A stretch of 17,416 nt of DNA from LC029 sp036676475. GTDB lineage: Bacteria; Bacillota; Bacilli; Aneurinibacillales; RAOX-1. Within the stretch, counting starts at the first letter, position 1; each line of letters opens with the position of its first letter. The position numbers and the translations under genes were made by a program. The notes under the pieces were generated by a model. The model was not told the DNA's origin and searched no databases. It worked only from the letters and a program-made list of their open reading frames with translations. This document shows positions 7,706-14,997 of the stretch, piece after piece. The DNA is taken from positions 1 through 17,416 of the forward strand of contig JAKFCU010000069.1 of assembly GCA_036676475.1 (NCBI GenBank), written 5' to 3'.

Positions 7706-7966
7706 ATGGAGGTATTAAAAGTTTCAGCAAAGTCCAATCCAAACTCTGTAGCTGGTGCACTTGCAGGGGTTCTGCGGGAACGTGGAGCTGCTGAAATCCA
7801 GGCAATTGGTGCGGGTGCGCTTAATCAAGCAGTAAAAGCGGTAGCTATCGCAAGAGGGTTTGTAGCTCCTAGTGGTGTTGACTTAATTTGCATACCAGCA
7901 TTTACGGACATTACCATTGATGGGGAAGAACGGACAGCGATAAAGTTAATTGTTGAACCAAGATAA
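7706..7966 (+). CDS. spoVS: Stage V sporulation protein S
   Basis: SpoVS is a small Alba-like protein (86 residues) needed for normal progress to stage V of sporulation; its molecular action is unsettled but nucleic-acid binding is suspected from its fold. The product is nearly identical to B. subtilis SpoVS over its whole length (MEVLKVSAKSNPNSVAGALA at the start, IKLIVEPR at the end). The ATG follows AAGGAGGT (7690-7697). It stands alone between terminators with a sigma-H-like promoter, so it is expressed early in sporulation. Confidence 0.98.
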   Translation: MEVLKVSAKSNPNSVAGALAGVLRERGAAEIQAIGAGALNQAVKAVAIARGFVAPSGVDLICIPAFTDITIDGEERTAIKLIVEPR

Positions 7967-7983
7967 TATGTTAAAATATTGGT

Positions 7984-8020
7984 AAAACCTGTTTGTTCAG
8001 ATTGAATGAACAGGTTTTTT
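7984..8020 (+). terminator. Terminator after spoVS
   Basis: AAAACCTG...GTTCA pairs with TGAACAGGTTTT across GATTGAA, followed by a T run. Confidence 0.88.
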
Positions 8021-8058
8021 CAGTTTCATCGAATTTTTTCATCAGGAGGAGAAAAAGC

Positions 8059-9003
8059 TTGAAAATCATTGATGCTCACTGTGATGCATTGCTAAAAATG
8101 GTAGAAGATGAAACACTAGATTTTTATAAGAAAGATAGCCACTTACATGTCCATTATGAAAACATGAAACGATCCAAAATTGGTCTGCAAGCTTTTGCTC
8201 TTTTTATACCACCGAGTGTTCCTGTTTCCCATCGATTTGAGTATGCCTTAAAAATGATAGATGTATTTTATGAGCGTGTTGTAAAAGATGGTATGATTAT
8301 TCCTGTTTATTCAAGAAAAGATGTAAACTTAGTGCTGGACCCTTCCAGTAAACTAATGGGTGCTATGCTAACTCTAGAAGGTGCGGATGCACTTCAGGGA
8401 AGTCTCGTGCATTTAAGGATCCTTCATCGTTTAGGAGTTCGGGCTTTAGGATTTACCTGGAATCACCGAAATGAGGCTGCGGATGGAGTTGAGGAACCCA
8501 ACGCGGGGGGACTTTCACATTTTGGACGTGAATTATTGCAGGAGGCCAATCGTTTAAAAATCGTCCTGGATGTTTCCCATCTTGCAGAGAAGGGATTCTG
8601 GGATGTCATAGAGTTATCCCAAAGTCCAATTATCGCTTCGCACTCTAATTGCCAACACATTCATCCCCATCGGAGAAACCTGTCAGATACCCAGTTACAA
8701 GCGATCATAAAAAACAGGGGGGTAATAGGCTTAACCTTTGTACCCTATTTCATTACGAATAAAGAGAGGGTTACTATCGATGATCTTTTGAGACATTTGG
8801 ATCATCTTCTTAGCTTTGGAGGAGAGGATCATATCGGGTTTGGTTCTGATTTTGATGGAATAAGCCGAACAATGGCAGATTTACAGAATACGGGGGAGTA
8901 CCAGTTACTTGTTGATACATTATTAAGACATTATCGTGAAGATCAGGTTCGTAAATGGTTGTCTGAAAACTGGAATCGTCTACTCTTTGAAACTTTCGGG
9001 TAA
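8059..9003 (+). CDS. Membrane dipeptidase family M19 (renal dipeptidase-like)
   Basis: M19 enzymes are zinc dipeptidases that cleave L,D- or D-containing dipeptides; bacterial members act on small peptides, possibly from cell wall turnover. From the TTG at 8059 the protein is 314 residues, the usual length, and begins KIIDAHCDAL. The metal ligands are visible: H7 and D9 (DAHCD), bridging E107 (TLEGADAL), H174 (DVSH) and H195 (ASHSN); RRNLSD and D264 (GSDFDG) match further active-site positions. The TTG is preferred because AGGAGGAG (8044-8051) precedes it; the longer frame from 7993 begins inside the spoVS terminator and adds residues foreign to the family. No signal peptide is seen, so despite the name it is likely cytoplasmic. 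Substrate cannot be told. Confidence 0.9.
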   Translation: MKIIDAHCDALLKMVEDETLDFYKKDSHLHVHYENMKRSKIGLQAFALFIPPSVPVSHRFEYALKMIDVFYERVVKDGMIIPVYSRKDVNLVLDPSSKLMGAMLTLEGADALQGSLVHLRILHRLGVRALGFTWNHRNEAADGVEEPNAGGLSHFGRELLQEANRLKIVLDVSHLAEKGFWDVIELSQSPIIASHSNCQHIHPHRRNLSDTQLQAIIKNRGVIGLTFVPYFITNKERVTIDDLLRHLDHLLSFGGEDHIGFGSDFDGISRTMADLQNTGEYQLLVDTLLRHYREDQVRKWLSENWNRLLFETFG

Positions 9004-9086
9004 AATAAAGAATGATGAATGCCTTTAAACAAATGACTTGCATTTTTCAGAAAATAGGAATACAATTGTAGACGTTTAAGGTTAAC

Positions 9087-9102
9087 AAATTGTTCACAAT
9101 TT
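9087..9102 (+). promoter_or_regulatory. Perfect palindrome upstream of korA (candidate operator)
   Basis: AAATTGTTCACAATTT is a 7+2+7 perfect inverted repeat in the 233-base gap before korA. It sits among AT-rich promoter-like elements (TTAACA at 9082-9087, TATAGT at 9103-9108, spacing 15, suboptimal). The right part, TTCACAA, equals a Rex (NADH-sensing repressor) half site, but the left half does not complete the Rex 18-mer. Regulator unknown. Farther down at 9144-9156, GGAAGGCTCTTCC is a second short palindrome. Confidence 0.4.
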
Positions 9103-9236
9103 TATAGTAGAGCCATTTTCACAGACAAAAAAATACAATTTGTTGGAAGGCTCTTCCTTCTAAATGTAGAAAATGGTAAACTTGTAGGTGTATATGAGAA
9201 AGAAAACGAACTCAATGTTTGAAGGGGTGGAGTTTC

Positions 9237-10970
9237 ATGTTAAGTCAACTTTCATGGAAGGTTGGAGGACAGCAAGGGGAGGGAATCGACAGTACCGGTG
9301 AAATTTTTGCTATTGCTCTGAATCGTCAAGGTTATTACCTGTATGGTTATCGACACTTTTCTTCCAGGATTAAAGGCGGTCATACTAGTAACAAGATTCG
9401 AGTAAGTACAAAGCCGGTTAGTGCCATTTCTGATGATTTAGATGTTCTTGTTGCCTTTGATCAGGAAACCATAGATGTAAATGCTCATGAACTGCGTAAG
9501 GGTGGAATTATTATTGGAGACAGTAAGTTTTCACCAACTGCACCAGCTGGGATGGATGTTCGTTTATTTTCTGTTCCATTTACTCAGCTAGCTGAAGAAT
9601 TGGGAACTTCCCTTATGAAAAATATGATTGCTGTCGGTGCTTCTACCGCTGTTTTAGGCCTTCCTGTGGAATCCTTTACAGAAGTAGTGACCGAATTGTT
9701 TGGTAAAAAAGGTCAAAAAGTTGTAGATAAGAATATGGAAGCGATCGCAAAAGGTGCAGAATACATAAATAATGAAGCAGGCGGAAGTATTCCAGACTTT
9801 AAGTTGGAGCCTGCAGATGGCATCAAACGTATGTTTATGATTGGGAATGATGCTATTGCTCTTGGTTTTGTGGCAGGTGGAGTTCGGTTTATGCCGGCTT
9901 ATCCAATTACACCAGCTTCAGAAATTATGGAATATTTAATTAAAAAGCTTCCTGAATTCGGTGGTGCCGTTATTCAAACGGAAGATGAAATCGCTGCAGT
10001 AACGATGGCAATCGGAGGTAACTATGGTGGTACCCGTACCATCACGGCATCATCAGGACCGGGGTTGGCCCTTATGATGGAAGCCATCGGTTTGTCAGGT
10101 ATGACAGAGACTCCTTTAGTTATTGTCAATACTCAACGTGGAGGCCCTTCAACCGGTCTTCCTACCAAGCAAGAGCAAAGTGATGTCAATGCAATGATTT
10201 ACGGGACTCATGGTGAAATCCCTAAGGTTGTCTTAGCTCCAAGCACGGCGGAAGAAGCATTCTATGATGCAATTGAATGTTTGAATATTGCCGAAGAATA
10301 CCAAGTACCTGTCATTCTTCTTACTGATTTACAGCTTTCACTCGGAAAGCAAACGGTTGAAACGTTGGATTATAATAGAATTCAAATTCGTCGTGGGAAA
10401 TTAGTGGACAAGGATCAGTCGGAGACAGATAGCGGCATGTTTAAACGTTATGAATTTACCGAAGATGGAGTTTCTCCAAGACCTATTCCAGGGGTGAAAA
10501 ATGGACTTCACCACGTTACAGGGGTTGAACATAATGAAGTGGGAAGACCATCCGAGGATGCCTTAAATCGCCATAAGATGATGGATAAGCGTCTGAATAA
10601 GTTGAATGGTCTTAAAGTACCAAATCCAATCCTCATTAACGAGAAATATGATACGCCAGATGTTCTTGTTGTCGGAATGGGTTCTACTCGTGGAACGATT
10701 GAAGAGGCAGTAGAGCAACTTGAGAATGATGGAGTGAAAGTAAATACTGCACATGTGCGTTTGATTTGGCCATTCCCTGAACAGGAATTAGCTCCTTTTG
10801 TGGAAAAAGCAAAGACCGTAATCGTTGTGGAAAACAATGCAACGGGTCAATTAGCGAACCAAATTAAGCTTCATGTAGGTATGAAGGAAAAGATCAAATC
10901 AGTACTGAAGTATGACGGTAATCCATTCTTGCCTTCCATCGTGTATAAAGAATGTAAGGAGTTGTTATAG
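9237..10970 (+). CDS. korA: 2-oxoacid:ferredoxin oxidoreductase, alpha subunit (gamma-alpha fusion)
   Basis: With KorB it oxidatively decarboxylates a 2-oxoacid (probably 2-oxoglutarate) to the acyl-CoA and reduces ferredoxin. The 577-residue protein has the fused gamma domain at the N-terminus (about 1-180; WKVGGQQGEGI, RIKGGHTS) and then the alpha (pyrimidine-binding) domain with YPITP at 222-226, SGPG at 273-276 and RGGPSTG from R301, followed by the C-terminal transketolase-like domain. The ATG at 9237 is chosen because AAGGGGTGGAG lies immediately before it; a TTG at 9219 would precede that site and has no ribosome binding site of its own. It is two bases from korB, so the pair is one operon. 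Substrate choice between 2-oxoglutarate and other 2-oxoacids is inferred from subunit layout. Confidence 0.92.
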   Translation: MLSQLSWKVGGQQGEGIDSTGEIFAIALNRQGYYLYGYRHFSSRIKGGHTSNKIRVSTKPVSAISDDLDVLVAFDQETIDVNAHELRKGGIIIGDSKFSPTAPAGMDVRLFSVPFTQLAEELGTSLMKNMIAVGASTAVLGLPVESFTEVVTELFGKKGQKVVDKNMEAIAKGAEYINNEAGGSIPDFKLEPADGIKRMFMIGNDAIALGFVAGGVRFMPAYPITPASEIMEYLIKKLPEFGGAVIQTEDEIAAVTMAIGGNYGGTRTITASSGPGLALMMEAIGLSGMTETPLVIVNTQRGGPSTGLPTKQEQSDVNAMIYGTHGEIPKVVLAPSTAEEAFYDAIECLNIAEEYQVPVILLTDLQLSLGKQTVETLDYNRIQIRRGKLVDKDQSETDSGMFKRYEFTEDGVSPRPIPGVKNGLHHVTGVEHNEVGRPSEDALNRHKMMDKRLNKLNGLKVPNPILINEKYDTPDVLVVGMGSTRGTIEEAVEQLENDGVKVNTAHVRLIWPFPEQELAPFVEKAKTVIVVENNATGQLANQIKLHVGMKEKIKSVLKYDGNPFLPSIVYKECKELL

Positions 10971-10972
10971 TC

Positions 10973-11839
10973 ATGGCAACATTTAAAGATTTCCGTAATA
11001 ACGTTAAACCAAATTGGTGCCCTGGTTGTGGTGATTTCTCTGTTCAAGCTGCCATTCAGCGTGCGGCTGCTAATGTAGGTTTAGAGCCTCAAGATCTAGC
11101 CGTCGTATCGGGGATTGGCTGTTCGGGGCGGATTTCTGGATATATTAATTCATATGGTTTTCATGGTATACATGGACGTTCACTCCCGATTGCTCAAGGT
11201 GTTAAAATGGCCAATCGTGATTTAACCGTGATTGCCTCTGGTGGGGATGGAGATGGATTTGCCATTGGGATGGGTCATACGGTCCATGCTATTCGACGGA
11301 ATGTAGACGTTACGTATATCGTAATGGATAACCATATTTATGGATTGACTAAAGGACAAACGTCTCCTCGAAGCGCAACAGGCTTCGTAACGAAGAGTAC
11401 TCCGAAGGGTTCTATCGAGTCTGCTATTTCTCCTATGCAGCTAGCCTTATCGGTGGGTGCGACCTTCGTTGCGCAAACGATGTCCAGTGACCTAAAAGGT
11501 ATGACTGATCTAATCGAGAAAGCCATTCAACATAAAGGTTTCTCATTAGTAAACGTATTTAGTCCATGTGTAACCTTTAATAAGATCAATACGTATGACT
11601 GGTTTAAAGAAAATGTAAAGAACCTGTCGGATTTTGAAGGTTATGATCCTACGGACAAGATTGTAGCTATGCGTACACTCATGGAGAATAACGATCTTGT
11701 TAATGGTTTGATTTACCAGAACACGGATAAAAAAGATTATCAATCTTTAGTTTATAATTTTGCTCAGACAGGGTTAAGTAAGTCAGATTTGACGCTTGAT
11801 TCGAGTAAATTCGATCAATTATGTTCTGAATTCATGTAG
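10973..11839 (+). CDS. korB: 2-oxoacid:ferredoxin oxidoreductase, beta subunit
   Basis: The beta subunit binds thiamine pyrophosphate and a [4Fe-4S] cluster. All four expected cluster cysteines are present: C16 and C19 (WCPGCGDF), C50 (GIGCSG) and C199 (FSPCV). The diphosphate/Mg motif is GDGD at 91-94 with N120 and GLTKGQ downstream. At 288 residues it has the usual length. AAGGAG inside the end of korA provides its ribosome binding site, so translation is probably coupled. No delta (ferredoxin-like) subunit or ferredoxin gene is present in the window; electrons must go to a ferredoxin encoded elsewhere. Confidence 0.94.
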   Translation: MATFKDFRNNVKPNWCPGCGDFSVQAAIQRAAANVGLEPQDLAVVSGIGCSGRISGYINSYGFHGIHGRSLPIAQGVKMANRDLTVIASGGDGDGFAIGMGHTVHAIRRNVDVTYIVMDNHIYGLTKGQTSPRSATGFVTKSTPKGSIESAISPMQLALSVGATFVAQTMSSDLKGMTDLIEKAIQHKGFSLVNVFSPCVTFNKINTYDWFKENVKNLSDFEGYDPTDKIVAMRTLMENNDLVNGLIYQNTDKKDYQSLVYNFAQTGLSKSDLTLDSSKFDQLCSEFM

Positions 11840-11854
11840 AATGATATTAAACGA

Positions 11855-11882
11855 GAGGCCATCGTCTAGATGGTCTTTTTTC
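11855..11882 (+). terminator. Terminator after korAB
   Basis: GGCCATC pairs with GATGGTC around GTCTA (one G-U pair), followed by TTTTTT. Confidence 0.9.
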
Positions 11883-11892
11883 ACTTATAGGA

Positions 11893-12022
11893 AAGTATTA
11901 TACGCAAGTAGCTTTCTTACACTTATTGATCAAGTATTATACGCATAGGGCTATGCCAGTAGCTTTCTTACACTTATTGATCAAGTATTATACGCATAAG
12001 GCTATGCCAGTAGCTTTCTTAC
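11893..12022 (+). repeat. 51-bp tandem repeat, about 2.5 copies
   Basis: Three tandem copies begin AAGTATTATACGCA at 11893, 11932 and 11983. Copy 2 is a full 51-nt unit; copy 1 is 39 nt, lacking the 12 bases TAGGGCTATGCC; copy 3 is truncated after TTTCTTAC and differs by one base (AAGG for AGGG). Each full unit contains a GCATA/TATGC inverted repeat and a palindromic GTATTATAC. The gene-free stretch 11840-12162 consists of the korB terminator, this repeat and about 140 bases (12023-12162) in which I see no clear gene or strong promoter. Confidence 0.9.
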
Positions 12023-12162
12023 ATACTTTTTAGAAATAGTCTTGGAACGGAGAAAATAAGCTATACATAAGGATAGGATTCCCCCATGTATGGACATTTT
12101 ATTGGTTGGGAAAGGTAAACGTATCTATGATGACCGAATGACTTTGAACAGAGGTGGTTCTT

Positions 12163-12450
12163 GTGTGGTTTTCTACATCCATTTTATTTAGAGTTGAGCA
12201 GATAGGACACTTACCAAGCTATTGTGAAACGATTGTTCTTTTTAACGCAGTTTCTGAAGAAGAAGCATTGATTTTAGCTAATCAATGGGGAAAAGAATAC
12301 GAGGATGAAATCTTTGAAACAAACGGAAAGAAAACACGTTGGGTGTACGAAAAGGTATTAGATGTTTGGGAGCTTTTTGATGAGGACATCCGTTCAGGTA
12401 CGGAAGTCTATACCCGTTTTTGGGCAGCACCTCCCTTTATTGAAGAATGA
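12163..12450 (+). CDS. DUF4288 family protein
   Basis: This is a 95-residue protein of unknown function. The layout matches what I know of DUF4288: an N-terminal strand (WFSTSILFRVE), ETIVLFNAVSEEEALILANQWG, a central ETNGKKTRWVYEKVLDVWEL block, and the closing GTEVYTRFW motif. The GTG at 12163 is chosen because AGAGGTGG (12150-12157) sits six bases upstream and the family begins with W/Y-F/Y-S; an in-frame GTG at 12154 lies inside that ribosome binding site. No signal peptide or membrane segment is evident. It is flanked by the tandem repeat and a small unknown gene, in a patch that interrupts the conserved kor-miaB neighbourhood. Confidence 0.75.
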   Translation: MWFSTSILFRVEQIGHLPSYCETIVLFNAVSEEEALILANQWGKEYEDEIFETNGKKTRWVYEKVLDVWELFDEDIRSGTEVYTRFWAAPPFIEE

Positions 12451-12463
12451 CATAAAAAAAGAA

Positions 12464-12492
12464 TGGACGCCGGCAGCTTTTCCATTTATAAT
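12464..12492 (+). promoter_or_regulatory. Candidate sigma-A promoter of the 51-residue gene
   Basis: A perfect TATAAT (12487-12492) follows TGGACG (12464-12469, four of six) at a 17-base spacing. It lies in the 79-base gap before the small gene at 12530. Confidence 0.45.
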
Positions 12493-12529
12493 ATATTTCG
12501 GAAAAATAAAAGGTACAGGTGATTACAGA

Positions 12530-12685
12530 ATGGCTAGATATCAAATTTTATTCGAAACAACAGAAGGAAAACAAATCACTGGTCATATGCTGGCGAATAA
12601 CCAGGATGAGGCAAGAAAAAGAGCTGAGCAAGACCTTAACGAAAAAAATGGATTAAAGCGTGTAGTAGAGGTTAAAGAAAGATAA
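12530..12685 (+). CDS. Small hypothetical protein, 51 residues
   Basis: I do not recognise a family. The ATG at 12530 follows AGGTGA (12517-12522) at seven bases and the frame ends just before a strong terminator, which together mark a real gene. The product starts MARYQILFETTEGKQITGHM, is hydrophilic and highly charged, and has an amphipathic helical middle (NNQDEARKRAEQDLNEK) ending in basic/acidic VVEVKER. The alternation of strand-like and helix-like stretches suggests a small beta-alpha-beta fold. The same frame is open upstream to 12362, but that part overlaps DUF4288 and lacks a start signal. Confidence 0.7.
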   Translation: MARYQILFETTEGKQITGHMLANNQDEARKRAEQDLNEKNGLKRVVEVKER

Positions 12686-12691
12686 GAGTCT

Positions 12692-12724
12692 AAACAGTCA
12701 CGATCCGAGTGGCTGTTTTTTTTC
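12692..12724 (+). terminator. Terminator after the 51-residue gene
   Basis: ACAGTCAC pairs with GTGGCTGT (one G-U pair) around GATCCGA, followed by eight or more T. Confidence 0.92.
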
Positions 12725-12754
12725 TCATCATTGATCAAGCCATAGCAGGTAAAG

Positions 12755-12783
12755 TTTGCTTTGGAAAACGCTTCTGTTATAAT
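12755..12783 (+). promoter_or_regulatory. Sigma-A promoter of miaB-ricA
   Basis: A perfect TATAAT (12778-12783) is preceded by TTGCTT (12756-12761, spacer 16) or TTTGCT (12755, spacer 17). The transcript would begin near 12790 and have a leader of about 210 nt before miaB. Confidence 0.6.
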
Positions 12784-12880
12784 AGGGGAGTTAAAGTGTC
12801 AACAATAAGATGAGCTTTTAATGAGAAGTAATCCATGCAAGTTAGTATGCGATATACATATTTTTACATAGATTTCAAAG

Positions 12881-12979
12881 TTTAGGGCGGCCACCCTTAA
12901 AGGCTCCAAAGGGGCACAACAGGTGCATTCCAGTAATGAAAACTTGGCTGATGTCAAGCCTTCGGCGCAGTAGGAATGC
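12881..12979 (+). promoter_or_regulatory. Structured leader RNA of miaB (candidate cis-regulatory element)
   Basis: Several stems are readable: TTTAGGG/CCCTTAAA (12881-12901, one bulge), GCTCC/GGGGC (12903-12915), GCAC/GTGC (12914-12926), and a perfect 7-bp GCATTCC/GGAATGC (12925-12931 with 12973-12979) enclosing GGCT/AGCC and GCC-TTC-GGC. The third stem overlaps both its neighbours, so at least two folds exclude each other. The last arm ends 10 bases before the miaB Shine-Dalgarno. It matches no riboswitch class I know. Confidence 0.45.
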
Positions 12980-13002
12980 TAAGAAATGAAGGAGTGTTGA
13001 GG

Positions 13003-14520
13003 ATGTCGGAAAAAGATTACAGCAAATATTTTCATGCCACCTATTCATCTGATGAGAAGAAAAAAAATAAGCCAAAGTCAGCGGAAGATATCGGATATTC
13101 TCAAAGAGAAGGTAAACTGCGTGGAAAAGAAGAGGTCATGGTGGTCAATTTTGATCCTGTTCCGGATGAACTAAAGGAATTAGGAAAAGACAAGACCTAT
13201 TGTCTGGTGACCTTCGGCTGTCAAATGAATGAGCATGATAGTGAAACGATTGCTGGAATTCTGGAAAATATGGGATACACTTCGACTGATAAAGAACGTG
13301 AGGCAGATATTGTTCTTTATAATACTTGTGCAGTCCGGGAAAATGCAGAGGATAAGGTATTTGGTCATCTCGGCAGCCTAAAAGCAGTAAAAATGGAACG
13401 TCCGGATATGATTCTTGGGGTTTGTGGCTGTATGTCTCAAGACGAATCTGTGGTAAATCGGATTTTGACTAAATATCAGCATGTGGATTTAATATTTGGA
13501 ACACATAATATTCACCGTTTACCCATCCTGCTTAGGGATTCCTTATATAGTAAGGAAATGGTCGTGGAAGTATGGGCAAAAGAAGGGGATGTTATTGAAA
13601 ACATGCCCAAGGTACGTCAAGGCGGCTTGAAAGCTTGGGTTAATATCATGTATGGATGCGATAAGTTTTGTACCTACTGTATCGTTCCCTACACGAGAGG
13701 AAAAGAGCGTAGTCGTAACCCGGAAGATGTAATTGCTGAGGTCCGTGATCTGGCACGTCAAGGTTATAAAGAAATTACTCTTCTCGGTCAAAATGTCAAT
13801 GCCTATGGAAAGGACCTCACGGAACGCCAGTATTTATTCGGAGATCTAATGGACGACATCCGTAAAATCGATGTTCCCCGCATTCGTTTTACGACAAGCC
13901 ACCCACGCGACTTTGACGATCATTTAATTGAAGTACTCGCTAAGGGTGGGAACTTAGTGGAGCATATCCATCTCCCGGTGCAATCGGGAAATTCAAATAT
14001 TTTAAAAAGAATGGCTCGTAAGTATACAAGGGAACAATATCTGGAATTAGTGTCAAAGATAAAAAAAGCCATCCCTCACGCTGTGCTTACCACAGACATG
14101 ATCGTTGGCTTCCCGGGGGAAACCGAAGAAGAGTTTGCAGATACCCTCTCTTTAGTAGAGGAAGTTCAATATGATACAGCTTATACCTTCATTTACTCGC
14201 CCCGTCATGGTACGCCTGCTGCAGGTATGGAAGATGACATCCCGGAGGACGTAAAGAAAGAGCGTTTGCAACGCTTGATGGCTGTCGTCAACCGCATTGC
14301 CAGAGAAAAGAATGAAGTATTGCGTGGACACGTAGTTGATGTGTTGGTTGAAGGAGAGTCGAGAACGAATCCGGATGTATTAGCAGGCCGGACTAGAGGA
14401 AATAAGCTTGTACATTTTATTGGACCAAAAGATTGTATTGGGCAGATTGTCCATGTTAAAATAACAGAGCCACAAACGTGGACATTAAAAGGGGAAATAA
14501 CCGCTAAAGTGGAGGTTTAA
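13003..14520 (+). CDS. miaB: tRNA-2-methylthio-N6-dimethylallyladenosine synthase MiaB
   Basis: MiaB is a radical-SAM methylthiotransferase that adds the 2-methylthio group to i6A37 of tRNAs reading UNN codons. The 505-residue product (B. subtilis about 509) has an N-terminal extension typical of Bacillales, the UPF0004 domain binding the second cluster (C73 in FGCQMN, then NTCAVRENAEDK and GVCGCMSQ), the radical-SAM CxxxCxxC at C219, C223 and C226, and a C-terminal TRAM RNA-binding domain (about 440-505). The ATG at 13003 is chosen because AAGGAG (12989-12994) precedes it at eight bases; an in-frame ATG at 12976 has no ribosome binding site and lies inside the leader stem. Five bases separate it from ricA, forming one operon. 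Confidence 0.96.
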   Translation: MSEKDYSKYFHATYSSDEKKKNKPKSAEDIGYSQREGKLRGKEEVMVVNFDPVPDELKELGKDKTYCLVTFGCQMNEHDSETIAGILENMGYTSTDKEREADIVLYNTCAVRENAEDKVFGHLGSLKAVKMERPDMILGVCGCMSQDESVVNRILTKYQHVDLIFGTHNIHRLPILLRDSLYSKEMVVEVWAKEGDVIENMPKVRQGGLKAWVNIMYGCDKFCTYCIVPYTRGKERSRNPEDVIAEVRDLARQGYKEITLLGQNVNAYGKDLTERQYLFGDLMDDIRKIDVPRIRFTTSHPRDFDDHLIEVLAKGGNLVEHIHLPVQSGNSNILKRMARKYTREQYLELVSKIKKAIPHAVLTTDMIVGFPGETEEEFADTLSLVEEVQYDTAYTFIYSPRHGTPAAGMEDDIPEDVKKERLQRLMAVVNRIAREKNEVLRGHVVDVLVEGESRTNPDVLAGRTRGNKLVHFIGPKDCIGQIVHVKITEPQTWTLKGEITAKVEV

Positions 14521-14525
14521 TCGGG

Positions 14526-14978
14526 ATGGGGAACGAACAAACAGTAATTAACCATAGTGTAATTGTAGATAAAGCAAAGGAATTGGCGGAAATGATCGCC
14601 AATTCTGCAGAAGTTGAATTCTATAAAAAGGCAGAGCAGCAAATTAAAGCGAATGTCAAAGTCCAGGAGCTCATCTCCAAGATCAAGAAAAAGCAAAAGG
14701 AAGCCGTTGCTCTTGAATCCTTAGGGCGTGCCGAATTGATAAAAAAAGTAGAAGCGGAAATGGATGAACTTCACGAGGAGTTAGACGGGATTCCGCTAGT
14801 GAGTGAATTTAAGCAAACTCAAATGGATATCAATGATTTATTGCAGATGGTTACCAATGTCATTGCCAATAGCGTATCAGAAAAAATCATTGTTTCTACC
14901 GGTGGAGACCCGCTATCAGGCGAAACGGGACATCCTCGTACGAAACTAGACGGCGACCAAGATTGTGAATGTTGTTAA
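14526..14978 (+). CDS. ricA: RicA (YmcA), Y-complex subunit
   Basis: RicA forms a complex with YlbF (RicF) and YaaT (RicT) that directs RNase Y to particular mRNAs and promotes sporulation, competence and biofilm formation. The 150-residue helical protein aligns with B. subtilis YmcA (about 143): KAKELAEMIANSAEVEFYKKA early, a basic coiled-coil middle, then EFKQTQMDINDLLQMV and STGGDPLSGETG. It ends in three clustered cysteines (C147, C149, C150), possible iron-sulfur ligands since the complex is reported to carry [4Fe-4S] clusters. GGAGG at the end of miaB serves as ribosome binding site, so translation is coupled. The presence of rny in the same window fits the functional link. Confidence 0.93.
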   Translation: MGNEQTVINHSVIVDKAKELAEMIANSAEVEFYKKAEQQIKANVKVQELISKIKKKQKEAVALESLGRAELIKKVEAEMDELHEELDGIPLVSEFKQTQMDINDLLQMVTNVIANSVSEKIIVSTGGDPLSGETGHPRTKLDGDQDCECC

Positions 14979-14997
14979 TCGGAAATAGTCTGAGTAA

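Noticed and set aside
7993..8058. Longer ATG-started form of the M19 dipeptidase
   Set aside because: The start lies in the spoVS terminator, has no Shine-Dalgarno, and the added residues are not family-like; TTG 8059 has AGGAGGAG upstream.
11893..12022. CRISPR array reading of the tandem repeats
   Set aside because: The copies are directly adjacent with no unique spacers; it is a plain tandem repeat.
12042..12131. Promoter-like elements before the DUF4288 gene (TTGGAA with TACATA; TTGGTT with TATGAT)
   Set aside because: Each pair has a poor match in one box or off spacing, so none is better than expected in AT-rich sequence.
12821..12871. 16-codon upstream ORF (two Cys) in the miaB leader
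   Set aside because: The ribosome binding site is weak and such a short frame is expected by chance; kept only as a possibility to test.
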